A stretch of 64,000 nucleotides of DNA from positions 8,494,001 through 8,558,000 of the forward strand of contig JAYKYS010000007.1 of assembly GCA_036924285.1 (NCBI GenBank), given 5' to 3'. A program made the translations under genes and the position numbers. Position 1 is the stretch's first letter, and each line of letters opens with the position of its first letter. Shown one piece after another: positions 26,501-37,704 of this stretch. Below the pieces are notes generated by a model. That model worked only from the letters and a program-made list of their open reading frames with translations, made no database searches and was not told where the DNA came from. The DNA is from Asterella californica (taxonomy: Eukaryota; Streptophyta; Marchantiopsida; Marchantiales; Aytoniaceae).

Positions 26501-26769
26501 GAAACGAAGATAGAACAGAAAAGGAGAGAGCGAGGCGATTGGAGGGAAGCGGCTGCAAGAAGGCGAGAGGCGGCTGTAGCCACCGCAACTTGCGGAGCCC
26601 AGACTGGCAAAGCAGCCTGCGAGACACAGACTTGTCATCCGTCCGTGGCCTACGGGGCAAATGATCATCCCGAAGAAAACTATCCGCTGTCTTTTATATG
26701 AGGAGCGGAGGTTTAAAGGTATCGAAGATCCCATAAATAATACACTTAAGGACACAATGGAGGGAAGCT

Positions 26770-27200
26770 CTTAGTCACTGTAAATAAAGATGTTCACTTT
26801 ATTCTCTCTATTCTGTAGAGCTTTTCTTATCAACTACGCATTATGACGTGGAAATAATTTAAAATATTACATTAGTGGGAGTGGAATTTGAATACTTCGA
26901 TATATATGAGAGAAACCAACAAGGCTCTTACAACGTATGAATAAAATTGAACATCATTCAGTATAATAAGGACCGTTGAGACGATTATAATTTAATCATT
27001 ATAGATTATTTTAAATGATGATTATAGATTATTATATAAATCTTATATAACATTTTTTCTCTTTTTTTTAATAGAAACCAAGCAAAGTTCTCCAAAGATG
27101 GCTGAACATGCTTAACATGCTTATTTATTTCTAAGAAGCCTGCATATATCCACCTTCTTCCAAGATAGGAAGAGAGGAAATATGCACTCTCTCTACAATA
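26770..27200. other. AT-rich spacer
   Basis: No feature recognised. Confidence 0.4.
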
Positions 27201-27203
27201 TGT

Positions 27204-27231
27204 CCTAACCTTTTTTCTTGGAAAGGTTAGG
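27204..27231. repeat. Foldback, 'CCTAACCTT' hairpin
   Basis: CCTAACCTT (27204-27212) pairs with AAGGTTAGG (27223-27231), followed by TTATAGATTAAAG, which resembles the outer arm seen in the 28984 and 59347 copies of the same family. Confidence 0.55.
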
Positions 27232-27348
27232 TTATAGATTAAAGTTCTTGGGGATTGAGAATGTTTTTACTCAGTCAAGGCAGAAGTGTTTAGTCAAGAA
27301 AAGATTTAGTTTACGTAATTTGCTTATGGATTTTGTGACTGCAGCGGC

Positions 27349-27389
27349 CATGTGTTATCAAGTGAACTACGTTCAGTTGATAACACATG
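27349..27389. repeat. 19-bp near-perfect hairpin
   Basis: CATGTGTTATCAAGTGAAC at 27349-27367 and GTTCAGTTGATAACACATG at 27371-27389 are inverse copies with one mismatch and a 3-nt loop. The tight loop would extrude or fold readily. No relation to a gene is visible. Confidence 0.65.
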
Positions 27390-27419
27390 TTATAGCCAGT
27401 TTTAATTTAGTAACTTAGA

Positions 27420-28560
27420 GTTAATAATATAAATTTAATAAAATAAAATCTCCTCTTCTCTAAAATATATTTTCAGTGGAGCATCTATCTTATATTTTTT
27501 TTGTAAGTACGAATTTTGTTCCATGATGCCTAATGTATTTTTCACTATACTTTTCTCTGAAGCCAATTTTCAGTCAATTGTTTCATGAACAATTTTCTTG
27601 GCCGACTAAACATTTTTATTCTTCTCCTCACCATTAGTGCATGTTGCATGCATATTATTTACTCAAGAGTATAGCCTAAACCTTGTAGAAACCTGGTTAC
27701 CGGGACCTGAAATTTAAAGCTAAGTGTGATTAGTAGAGAATGCAAATCCAGCCGTAGCAGTCTCTACTTCCACGTTCTTACTAATGAAATGGAAGTGGCA
27801 AGCTCGTTTGATCTAGTCGACGCCAAACTGTAGAAATAAACGATAGGAACGACAGTAGTGACGTTCCGGACCGAACTATACAACGTAAATACAAGGTAAA
27901 ATTAAACCAAAGTAACATTTCTTTTGTAAAAAAACCAAACTAATATATTTAAAAAACCTCCAGGTTTACTGGGCAGTACCCTCTTCTAAGACCCAACCTC
28001 GTTTGTTTCCGAACAAACGTATTGAAATGAAACCAAATCATTAAAAACTACTATTTTGTAAGAAATAAAACTAGTGTAGAAGATTGTTAAAAGTAAACTG
28101 ACCACTTTGGAACCAAACTGAAGCTGAGACCTTTTGAGGGTTCAGGTTTCTCACGGACTATAGCAGTCTCGACATTAATACTTAAAATATGCATCGAATG
28201 CATACATATGGCCTAGGGTCGGACTGGGACAAGCGTGGAAAACGAGAAGAGAAAATTCACACGTTTCATTGACGGGTAACGTAGTAAGAGTGCAGCGTAG
28301 GGGATCGACTCTTGAGAACTTTTGTTTGTTTTTTGTTTTTGGGAAAATATACAAGTGTAAAGAAAAAATCTGACATTAAACTGATAAAAAAAGTAAAATA
28401 ATTTATAAATATTAAAAGTTAGCACGACCTGGAGATTCTGGAACACCCAAACATAAACCATAACCATAAGGGGATCGTTCCCCAAAGTACATATGCAAGT
28501 TGCTGATCGTCATCCAGTAATATTTTATCTAAGGTTCAATATATCACTTAATCTTTTCTA
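27420..28560. other. AT-rich gene-free stretch
   Basis: The longest open frame (28213-28485, minus, 90 codons) has no recognised domain. Nothing else was seen. Confidence 0.4.
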
Positions 28561-28585
28561 ATGAAAGTTTTAAATAATAATTAAA

Positions 28586-28655
28586 CCCTTGCATATTTTT
28601 CTCCTCCATCAAGAGGAGGTCAAGATGCAATGAAGTAGAGGTGAATATGCATTAA
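28586..28655. repeat. Foldback with CTCCTC/GAGGAG core
   Basis: CCTTGCATATTT followed by CTCCTCCATC faces AGAGGAGGT and GAATATGCATTAA. The layout resembles the second hairpin at 13545-13593 (CTTGCTTATTT then CCTCCTCCAT), so the two are probably relatives. Confidence 0.5.
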
Positions 28656-28983
28656 TACTTAATATCCCTCCTAGCCGCACCACAGGAAAAACGTCGAGAA
28701 AAAAGACAGGAGTCAGAAAACGGAGATAAATATTTGCTTGCGGTTTGGTGGTAGAGACTTTATCTCTCTGATTTAAACAGATGTTATGTATACATTTAAA
28801 TTAAATTATCTACTTAAATAGTTAAATTAAAATTCTTCTCTTACCTTTCATCTTCCCTTTCTTGTTTCTACATATACTGCAGTAGCAGCAGCAACAGTCG
28901 TGAATGGGAACTTAGCTACTGTTTGGGATGTATATTTATCCATCTGAAGTTCGGAAGATTATGCATGGTTTTAATTTATTTCT

Positions 28984-29007
28984 TAACCCTTCCAAGAGGA
29001 AGGGTTA
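28984..29007. repeat. Foldback, 'TAACCCTTCC' hairpin
   Basis: TAACCCTTCC (28984-28993) pairs perfectly with GGAAGGGTTA (28998-29007). Outer words AATTTATTT and GGTCATAAAT extend the pairing imperfectly. Same family as 13489-13540. Confidence 0.6.
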
Positions 29008-29009
29008 GG

Positions 29010-29940
29010 TCATAAATCAAAGTCTTAGACTATATAAATCAAAGTCTGGAGGGTGATTCTTATGATGAAATGAGACCTCTTTCACGTGTAGTCCTTATGG
29101 TTTTTCTCTTCGGCTATTAACATCCAAGTGTGCTTCCCGTAGAGTCTGTACGGTGACATGAGACTCGTGTCACACTTTCCTTATAGAGAATGACCTATGC
29201 TCTAAATAGATTACCATGTATATTTCCTCGTAAGCAAAATCTAAATGTGCTGTCGTGTTTACCCGGAAAAGAAAGTTTAGACTTCTCAAAAATTTTCTGC
29301 TAAGGTTAGAGATATCTATCTGTTATATATAACCGCTTTCTCTGAAACATGCAAGCCAAATATATTCAATTAAAATTCTCATTCTCTTTCCTGCAAGTTT
29401 TTCTCAAGGTTATTCTAAACCTATGAACCAATAACATTTCACTGTTTTTTTCTCTAAGTGAAACGATTGTTGTCTTCCTTCTCTCCACCAAAAGGTCACT
29501 TTTGATGTATATTAGCTACCGTTTAAATCCGTCGTTTTACGACTAAATTGGTTTCTGTTCACTTCAATTTGACTATTTCTCTTGAACTATTTTTCTTGAA
29601 GCATTCTTTGTTCATATTCTTAATTATGATAACAACTTTTATAGGATACGTATTACCTTGGGTCCTCGAGCAACAAGATTAGCTATCTCAATACCTTTCG
29701 GCTATGGCATATTATAGATTGTTTATTCAAAAGATGGGAACCATGAAAGGATAGCTAAATATGTTAGAAAAAATGACAAAAAATGAAGAAAATAGTTTCT
29801 TTATTATTATTATTTTATTTCTTTAGCTTTTATAACTGACAGAAAAGAAATAAAAATTTATCTTACTCTTTTTGTCCATCTTTCATAGTTTTCATTATCG
29901 AGAAAAAAAACAATAAGTGCAATACACATAGCATTCTTGA
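29010..29940. other. AT-rich gene-free stretch
   Basis: No feature recognised. Confidence 0.4.
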
Positions 29941-29944
29941 TATC

Positions 29945-30215
29945 ACCATGCCATGTGCGTACTCATCGCCACACAACATACATCTCTATTCGATCAAACA
30001 ATACATAAACACAATAGACATATAATGTCATACACATACACAAGTGTACACAATAATCTTCTATTCATCCATATTGAAATGCCCATCAGCAACACAAAGA
30101 TCACTCTAGTAAAGCCAAATGCACTATGCGCATAAGATAATCAAGATTATCATAACTCGACTCACCTACCATAGTCAAGAGCTTGAAGGTTCAACTCGAA
30201 AGAAGTGAGCAGTTC
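29945..30215 (-). repeat. Decayed LTR fragment of the methyltransferase-Gypsy family
   Basis: On the minus strand the order is GAGTTGAACCTTCAAGCTC, GGATTTGGCT-like, then TACACTTGTGTATGTGTATG. These match, in order, the 3' half of the LTR at 53894-54176 and the block that follows it at 54178-54287. It abuts the decayed methyltransferase at 30215, so an internal deletion joined mid-methyltransferase to mid-LTR. Confidence 0.6.
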
Positions 30216-31385
30216 AGATCCATTGCTTGACTTATCACTTTATGACGTGAAATCCTCGACACTACATGTACCGCCGTAGTCTCGACAAGAAATCTTATCG
30301 TTCTCTCTCTCTCTTCGACGTTGGACTACACCAACTGCTGTAGCAATGCATCTCAAGTCCAAGACCTTCCTCCCTATAAGTGTGGGGAGCTGAAAAACTC
30401 AACAACGTAGGCAATGATGCTTTAGGTTGTCCTACTAAGTTCACCACTGTCATGGAGATCGATCGATGACTCTTACTACTGTCGTCTAGCATCCAAGATG
30501 ATATCCATAAGATGTGTTAGTCGTTGAACTTCATCATATGAGCACTTTAGCACCTCCCTACGTATCAGATCATCCACCATAGACGTTTTATTAGACATGT
30601 GCACAAGATCTCACTTGTGCTGCATCTAATAAAATTGCCGGTCTAATCCATGATCACATCTGATGTACACTCACAACTATTTGTGCACGAGAGTCACATA
30701 ACAAAAGAACGTTCTCTAATATATATGCTGGAGGTCACTATTGATGTACATGTAGATGTCACAATATTAACAATCTTATAACATGATAGATCATGGGTTG
30801 TCCAAACCTTGACCTTGTCATGCACGTGTGTGACCTTGACTTGGCTACCCTTCCATCACCAAATGAATGACACCAACTCATTCAAGGTCGGACGTCCTCA
30901 ACAGCAAAATATATGACGGTAAAACATGATGGTATTCTCTAACTGCTGACATCAACAATAGATACGGATAACTTTGTATCATTTGTGTCACATGATGCGA
31001 TGAGACTCGTCTTGTAGTCTCATCTCTCTCCACATACAAGTACTGCTGTATTTGTATGTCAGAATGTAAGATTGTAATCAAACCAGTACTAATCTCACCG
31101 AATAGATCGAGCAAACATACACATTATTTTGGATACTGTCATACAATCGGCATAATATCCAAGGGTGATAATGTAACAAGTTCAGTAGTAGGAATATCAC
31201 TCGACTCCACTACTAGTGATACAAAAGCTTCGTTCTAAGCTTGATGTACCAACTCGTCAACGTATTGCTGCAACTTTGATCTCGAATTCGAAAATGTGAT
31301 ATCTAAGTTAAACATAACCACCCCACTCATACTGAGTAATTTCTCCGTCTCTTATGATATTGAAGTATCTTTAACATGAGCGTTG
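30216..31385 (-). pseudogene. Decayed retrotransposon cytosine methyltransferase
   Basis: On the minus strand 31114-30878 reads LDLFGEISTG, QQYLYVERDETTRRVS and SAVREY, matching motif I and its downstream block in the better copy at 49257-50456. 30492-30295 reads AVVNL-like MTVVNLVGQP and ALPTLLSF-like blocks of the C-terminal half. In the catalytic motif the Pro-Cys-Gln codons have become Pro-Ser-Gln (Cys codon replaced at 30839-30841) and the Trp before it is a stop, so this copy is catalytically dead. The linker upstream of the methyltransferase is also present up to about 31385. Differences from the better copy are largely C-to-T and G-to-A. Confidence 0.8.
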
Positions 31386-31389
31386 TCCT

Positions 31390-32325
31390 CAACAGGTGAG
31401 TGGACATGAGACTCTTAGGACGTCTCAAAGGGGGCATATACAGTGTGATCATTGTCATTAGTGTAGTCACACTACCGGTTGATGTTTTGATCTCCATCTA
31501 GAGTTGCGAGAGAGAGCCTTGATGACAAGTACAAATTGAAGAGCTCAAGGGGGTTGAGGTGGTCGAGCTAGAGATAGAGGTCTATGACTTGATAGAGGAC
31601 ATATCGGTTATACTCCTAGCATTACCTCTGATGCTGCTATGACGATTCGGATTGAGTAGCTTGAGTAGCTCAGCGGAGATCAAATTTGAGAGCCGAGACT
31701 TCTAAATTCTTCGTACACAAAAGACGATGATCTCTTTGACGTTATGTGATGTGTGACATACGTCCGCAGTAATGACTCGAGGAGCAATACGTGTCTCTAA
31801 GCCACGAGCGGCATCAATAGAATTGGATCCACATAGAGGAGAAGCTGGTAGACAGATCAGACTTCCTCGGTCTTTTCTTTATCGGAGACATTGACGACAT
31901 CATCTATGATTCTTAGTAGACCTACTGATGGTGCAATTGAGTTGGAGGCACAAATATTGTTGAGTGAAGGAGACATAGGTCGTCCGATTACATCCACATA
32001 TGCGATGTCCAACCCACTATTAAGGATAGCTACGTCAATAATGCAGTCTTCATTATTCGCAACTACAGAGATGAGGACATTGGGAGTCGGATTGGCTCTA
32101 GTGTTTCAATTGGATGTCACTCTCTGTGTCAGAGATGACGTTATTGCTTCTAGGGAAGTGGTTGAGAGTGATATGATAGACTCGTCCACGAAATCGAGGA
32201 TCATGACGGCTATCAGTGGTTTATGACAAGCAGCGATTGTTAGATTGACAGAGTTGCCAATTAGGTCAATCATTGAGCGGGCTAAGTTGACACCATGTGT
32301 GTGTAGTGACGTAGGATTTCTCCTT
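31390..32325 (+). pseudogene. Decayed gag zinc-knuckle to protease segment
   Basis: The plus strand matches 47540-48470 of the better element. From 31415 the second zinc-knuckle region aligns, and 31891-32226 reads RPTDGAIELEAQ, TEMRTLGVGLALVFQLD and SKSRIMTA, aligning with RPTDGAVELE, TDMRALGVSLAPMFQLA and SKIRTATS. The match ends near 32320, before the protease active site. It lies head to head with the minus-strand methyltransferase fragment at 31385, so these are rearranged pieces and not one element in place. Confidence 0.75.
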
Positions 32326-32339
32326 TTGCCCATTTAGTA

Positions 32340-33300
32340 TACAAGATATCGTTCCCACAGAGGATTTGCACAAGTAACGCTGCTCTAAGTTCTAAGATCT
32401 GTTCAAACACACAAACACACAGGTTTTGTCTAGAAATCCCGTCTTCTCACAAAACCTACATAAAACAACACGTCTTCCAGACATGCCAAATGGTGCTCTG
32501 GACCCAAACAAACAACTACCAATTACAATATCACACAACTATTCATAGAGAAGCTCGGAAAGACGATCTTCCTGCTTCCAGGTTGCTTCTTCCGGTCTTC
32601 TCGATACCGTCTTCCCGAAGCGATTCTCGTCTTCTGGGGGTTTAGCTCGTCTTCTCACACCTCCAGAAGGCTGTCCGGCTTCGCAGAAGTCGACTAGTAA
32701 CAGTCGTTACACCTTATTCTCACATTCACATTCCATCGGGTTGGATAAATCACAGGGTGTATGCCCCCTGTAGCCTTCCCAGGCTTCTGCCTACGGAAGT
32801 TGTCTTCCTGCAGCGCTACAACGACATTCACCTTCACGGAAGCTCAATAGAAGTATCGGAAGCTCACTAGAAGAAGATAAGAAGATGGGGAAGATGAGGG
32901 AAGATGGGAAGAAGAAGAAATCCAAACAAGAGAAAACAGGATGAAAAAGGGCAATTAAGATTCCGACAGGCTTCTAGTCCGGATCCTGACTAACAAGCCA
33001 TCCCTCTTGTAATAGTTTGGGGAGGAAGACAACAAACGTGAGTACTGTAGCACCCTGCTATCCTACTTAACCATCTGCCTCGAGACACAGGGGAGGCGAC
33101 CACCAGGGAGAGAGAGAGGCGCTGACAAGAGGTTGTCACCTCACATGCATGCGGTCCCTCTTTCCAATTAGCCCTCCACTGTGTTACTCCTACGCTACCT
33201 ATGCTGCCACATGGAGTCCTAACTATTTTTACATGGAAAACTGCCACCCTTAAGATAGCATGTCCAATCCTACTAAATCTGGAAGTGTCGATTGAGTTTG
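32340..33300. other. GAAGAC/GTCTTC-rich non-coding segment
   Basis: No gene. The hexamer GTCTTC or GAAGAC and extended CTTCCGGAAG-like words recur through 32560-32930. It lies downstream of the coiled-coil ORF on the minus strand and could hold the 3' end or LTR of that element, but no matching direct repeat was found upstream. Confidence 0.4.
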
Positions 33301-33304
33301 CTAA

Positions 33305-35647
33305 CTACTCTGATTGCTCGGCGGCAATCTCTACATGATTTGCTCCTACCGGAGCTACTACCTCGACTTCTGATGGGCTGGGAAGCCCTGCACTTACCTC
33401 GGGTACCACTGAGGTAGCTTCCCTCTCCTCGCTCTTCGCTGGCCCTGCTATTTCTGCGGCTGCGTCTTTCTCGGCTTCGACTTCGGAAGACGGAATGGTC
33501 TTCTGGGAAGACGAGTCGAATGGTGCGTCTTCGGTCTTCTGAGGCACAGATGCAGTACTAGGGACCATGACGATCTCATAGGGGTCCGGGGAAGTCGCTT
33601 CCTCCACGCGGAATACCTGGGAAGACGGCTCGTCTTCCTGTCTTCCAGAAGACATCATGTCTTCCGGGGCGTCTTCTGGAGTCTTCTCGTCTTCCAACGC
33701 TGTCACCACCAAGTGTACAGCGAGATCGAACTCCTCCTTCTCCATTCCGGATCTAGTCGAGGGTGCTGGGGCTTGGGAAGATGCGGTTGCAGGTGTCGGA
33801 AGTGAGGGAAGACCATAAAGTGTCTTCACTCCTTCTATCTGTCTATCCAGGTACCTGAACATGCTATCTCTGCATTCCACCAACCTCGTCTTGGACCCGC
33901 TGTCCCATTCCCTAGCTAAGGTAAGTAACTTCTTACCCGCGGTGAAGTTGAACTTCCTCCGAAGCGCTTCTACCGACTGAGCTAGCATCTTCCGCGCACG
34001 AGCCTCCGCTGCTTTCCTCAGCGTCTTCTCCGTTGCAGCTCGCGCTTCTGCGGCTTCTCGCTGCATCTTCCAAGTGGTCTACTCTTCTGCGAGGGCAGTG
34101 ATCTTCTCCCGTACTCGGAGAACTTCCTGATCACGCTGCTGTACTCGCGCCTGCAACTCCTGGTTGCTCTTCCGAAGTTGCATCGACTCCTTGGCAGAAG
34201 CGGCTGCTTCCGTCTTGTACTTGGCTGCAAGCTTCTCCGTAATGCGGAGACTAGCTTCCAGAGACTCCGTCTTCTGCTGGCTGTCTTCCTGTCGCAGCAA
34301 GGTGCGCAGGCCGAATCCAGGCTGTAAGGGCTCCTCCTGTGCCCTCGCTCTCCTTTCCAACAACTCCATAGCGGGCTGGATCTCCTTCTGGAAGTAGGCA
34401 CTGAACTCCTCCAGTCGTCTTCCTGCAGAAGACAAGTTCATCCCCACCACTCGCTCGAGGGTGTCGACTTCGTCTTCCAGAGGCAAAGGAGCCTCTTCCA
34501 CCACTACGGCCTTCATCTTCTGCGCACGAGAAGAAGCTACTCTTCTCATCTTCTGGGGTGGAAGACTCCTCGTGGCAGGAGCGGCTCTCCTCTTTGCGCT
34601 TCCTCGTATCGCAGTAGGAGTACCCATCCATCCTTCGTCTTCTGGAGTCTTCGGAAGACTCCTAGGTGTTACAGAAGCTGTCTTCTGCTCCGATCGGGTA
34701 CTCAGCAAGTCTTCCTCCGAGTCCGACTCCGATCCTGAATGGATGAGAGAGATGGGTGTCCTCGGTACACTTCTGTGACCCATCTTCCTTACTGGCGTGG
34801 CGTCTTCCGACCCACTAGACTCGTCTTCCCTCACCAGAAGCGTCTTCTTGTGAGAGCCGGGTCTCAGCTGTGGCATCAGAGTGGGAGGGGGCGTTGCTGC
34901 TGCCTCTCGGTCATCGTCTTCGGAGGTCTCCTCCTTCACCTCCTGTCGCTCCGTTGGTCCATACACTGCCAGCTGATCTTCCCTAAGATCCCCCATGGCT
35001 ACATACAAGTAGCAGAAGAAGGACGTCAGATGTCCTCTCGCCGGGGTACCCAAGTATGCTAGCTCCGTCTGTACATAGTTATGGATGTACGCGCCTCAGT
35101 AGATTGACACTCTGTCATCCCACACTGATTCCAGGAACTCCACGTCCTGATCTCCTAAGTACCTTGTCTTCTGCGCTTTTCCCTTGGGGAAAAGATGCAG
35201 AAACAACTTCGCCAGAAGTCGCTTCTTCGGCTCCCGGTAAGACTCTATCTTCCAACCGTTCCTCCCCTGCCTGTCTTCCACGAAAAGGCAGGTGGTACTC
35301 CCAGGCACATGCCATGAACTCACAATCCTAGGCAAGATCTTCTTCTCGTACCAATATCCTCGGTTCTCGGTCTCAGGCCTGTGAAACGCCTTACGCCACC
35401 AGTCTTCTGTCCAGGAAGATGGTCTTCCCCGAGCAACTCCTGCCTTTGCAGGTACACGGTTACGTGGTGGTAACGCGGCCCATACCTCCTCCAGAAGCCC
35501 TTGATCTGCGAGGTTCCAGTCCCACAGGAAGAAGTCGAGACCCAACTCCTTGAGGAAAGGAGTGGCCTCGGCCAATTCTGTCGCTGGTAACACCAAGCCT
35601 CGCGGATGCATCGACATACCTGGAAGATCTGCTGCACTAAACCACAA
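33305..35647 (-). pseudogene. Long coiled-coil retroelement ORF with two nonsense codons
   Basis: Three minus-strand open frames (35647-35096, 35053-34079, 34066-33305) lie in exactly one reading frame and are split only by a TGA at 35098-35096 and a TAG at 34081-34079. Together they span about 780 codons. The N-terminal part is globular (WTEDWWRKAF, GYWYEKKILPRIVSSWHVPG, LGDQDVEFLESVWDDRV). The middle is acidic and disordered with many Glu-Asp pairs. A long Ala/Glu/Arg-rich coiled coil follows (ASLRITEKLAAKYKTEA to EARARKMLAQSVEALRRKF), then an acidic Ser/Glu tail. I do not recognise a catalytic domain. It lies on the same strand as, and about 2 kb downstream of, an integrase C-terminus at 37705-38345, so it may be an accessory 3' ORF of that Gypsy lineage or the gag of a neighbour. 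The true start is unknown: no ATG opens the frame at 35647. Confidence 0.6.
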
Positions 35648-35699
35648 GCACCTACTATGAGCTGAAGGCTCAGTTGTTCCCGAGTGCCCACAGTCTAGC

Positions 35700-37700
35700 T
35701 TCCACTCTCAGAAGACGAAACTAGTCTTCCAGAAGACAGCTACTCCGTCTTCCGGGATTCTAACAGTGCTTCCTAGATAGCTCTCGTCTTCCGAGCTATA
35801 TCTAAACAATCCTATCTAAGCAAGGCCTCGCATGGATTACCAAGAAGACAACCCACCTTGCATTACATCCTACTTCCTATCAGAAGATACAAGATATGCG
35901 AGAAGTAGAGTATGAGAAAGGTTCAGAAGATGGTTGCGGGCTCCTGCGGTGACAGTGGTCTCTGGGAAGACACTTGGGACAGCTTCCGATTCAATGTCGT
36001 TCTCGAAAGACCTCCCGAAGTCAGACTTCCCTTCACTGGTCTCACCTGTCTTCTTCTTCCGACGCGCAATCTATCCTCACAACAGACTCAAGACATGTGC
36101 ACTCTGTTCTTCTGACTTCTCACCTCTCATACGCACTCAGAAGAAGTTTGCTGCATGATGGGAAGACATGACCCTCGACCATTCTCTCCGGATTCTGCCA
36201 GCAATACTTCTCACAACTCTCTTCTAAGTTCCGGAAGAAGAAGGAACGGCTGCTATGGGTCGGACAGAAGAGACCCGAAATGGACCCTCACGTCTTCTCG
36301 CTCATTTTGCCAGCCTTTCAGTCTTCTAGTCTCTCTAGGAAGATGTGGAGTTGAGAAGCTTGGAAGACCGGGAGGCACAGGCCTAGTTCCCGAGTTCCAA
36401 CTTCTCGAAATAACACAACAACTCACCACACCACTCAAGCTTCGTACCAAGTCGCTCTAAACACAAAAGCAAAGCAAATCCACTCTTGATACGAATTGTG
36501 TTCAGTCGACTTCCGAAGACAGTCTTCCGAAGATGTCTTCCGAAGACAGTCAAGTTCAAGAAGCGTCTTCCGAAGATGTTCTCACCTTTCGAATCATCTT
36601 CTGTTCCAAGTTTCGTGGATAGAGAGGTATGGGGGTAAGGAAATTGATAGTTGGGGTCTCCAATTTGAGAGCTAGGAGTAGGGAAGTTCGAATTGAGCTC
36701 GGGAAGAAGCAAGGAGATGTCTCGACAGAAATTGGACAGCGCTTCCGCGCCCAATGTCTCAATAGAAAGAATGGGGGGGGGATAATCGATCAGGCTGCCT
36801 GCACACAATCAAGGAAGCGCTGGGAGTACCAAGAAAAGGCGAGAAGAAGTGGGAGGGGAAAAGAACAGGGGGAAGAACCTCTACAGTCTTCTTCGGTTCC
36901 CCGAGTTATCTTCGACCTCCGCGCGCTTCTGGCTCTTGTCTTAGCTTCCAATGCGACTCCACACAACTGCGCCTGCTGTCAATTTCGGTCCACACCTCGA
37001 TTCCACCTCTGCTTCTACTCGCCACTCTTCACTGTCAGCTTCTCGGAAGCTCTACAGAAACGCCTTCGCTTTCTCTGCTGCTTGTGCTCCCGCAATTCGA
37101 TCTCACCCTTCGACTAGCTGCCAACTTACTCTCTCCTACCTCGATGTCTTACTCGATTTCTCTCTCAATGCTAGCTCGAAGTTCACTCTCTCAATCGATC
37201 TTCTTCAGGCGCACTGTGCTGCGAGAAGTTGGAAGGTGGCTAATGTGCTTCCTCACGCATCTTCCCCGCAGATTAGGGGTTCTCGTCCTTGGTGTCTTCC
37301 TGACCTACCTACCTATTCGGTGCGCTCCAGTAGGTACACCTACTGTCTTACCCGAAAACTCGTGGTTGATCCTTCGCGGTTGCTGTCTTCTGGAAGATAG
37401 GTATCTTCCGCCGTCTTCCCATCTTCCGCCGTCTTCTCATCTTCTGAAGACGCAACTGAGAAGATGATCTTCCGAAGACGGTCGTCTTCTGAAGAAGTCA
37501 ACTTCTTATTACAAACAGCTCTTAAGATCATCTTCTTGTTAAGGAAGACGTAACCTTAAGTAACAACGCTTCTTCAGTTATACAAACAAGTCATTATCCT
37601 TAAAAATTTCAAAAATTCGTGCATCCTGTAATTTGTGGGCACCACATACGCCCACCCTCACATGTTTGCGTCCACGCAAACATAAGTGGTTCCTGCACTT
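35700..37700. other. GAAGAC-rich non-coding spacer
   Basis: The plus strand is C/T-rich, and overlapping open frames on both strands (60 to 162 codons) have no motif. TCTTCCGAAGA occurs at 36523-36533, 36536-36546 and 36566-36576, and further clusters lie at 37380-37500. It is probably retroelement leader or LTR sequence. Confidence 0.45.
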
Positions 37701-37704
37701 CTGT

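Noticed and set aside
26039..26755. Overlapping minus-strand frames of 94 to 140 codons
   Set aside because: The frames follow an imperfect 105-115-bp DNA tandem repeat, with Ser/Leu/Cys-rich translations in several frames and no recognisable protein.
34461..35331. Plus-strand frames opposite the coiled-coil ORF
   Set aside because: They are antisense shadows of the minus-strand protein, which has coherent domain structure across two stop codons.
36523..36576. Heat-shock-element-like TTC/GAA arrays
   Set aside because: In TCTTCCGAAGA the TTC and GAA are one base apart, not the two-base spacing of heat-shock elements, and the motif is spread over 6 kb of a retroelement.
36155..37467. Several overlapping 100- to 160-codon plus-strand frames
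   Set aside because: The C/T-rich strand gives open frames in all three phases; translations are Ser/Leu/Arg-rich without domains.
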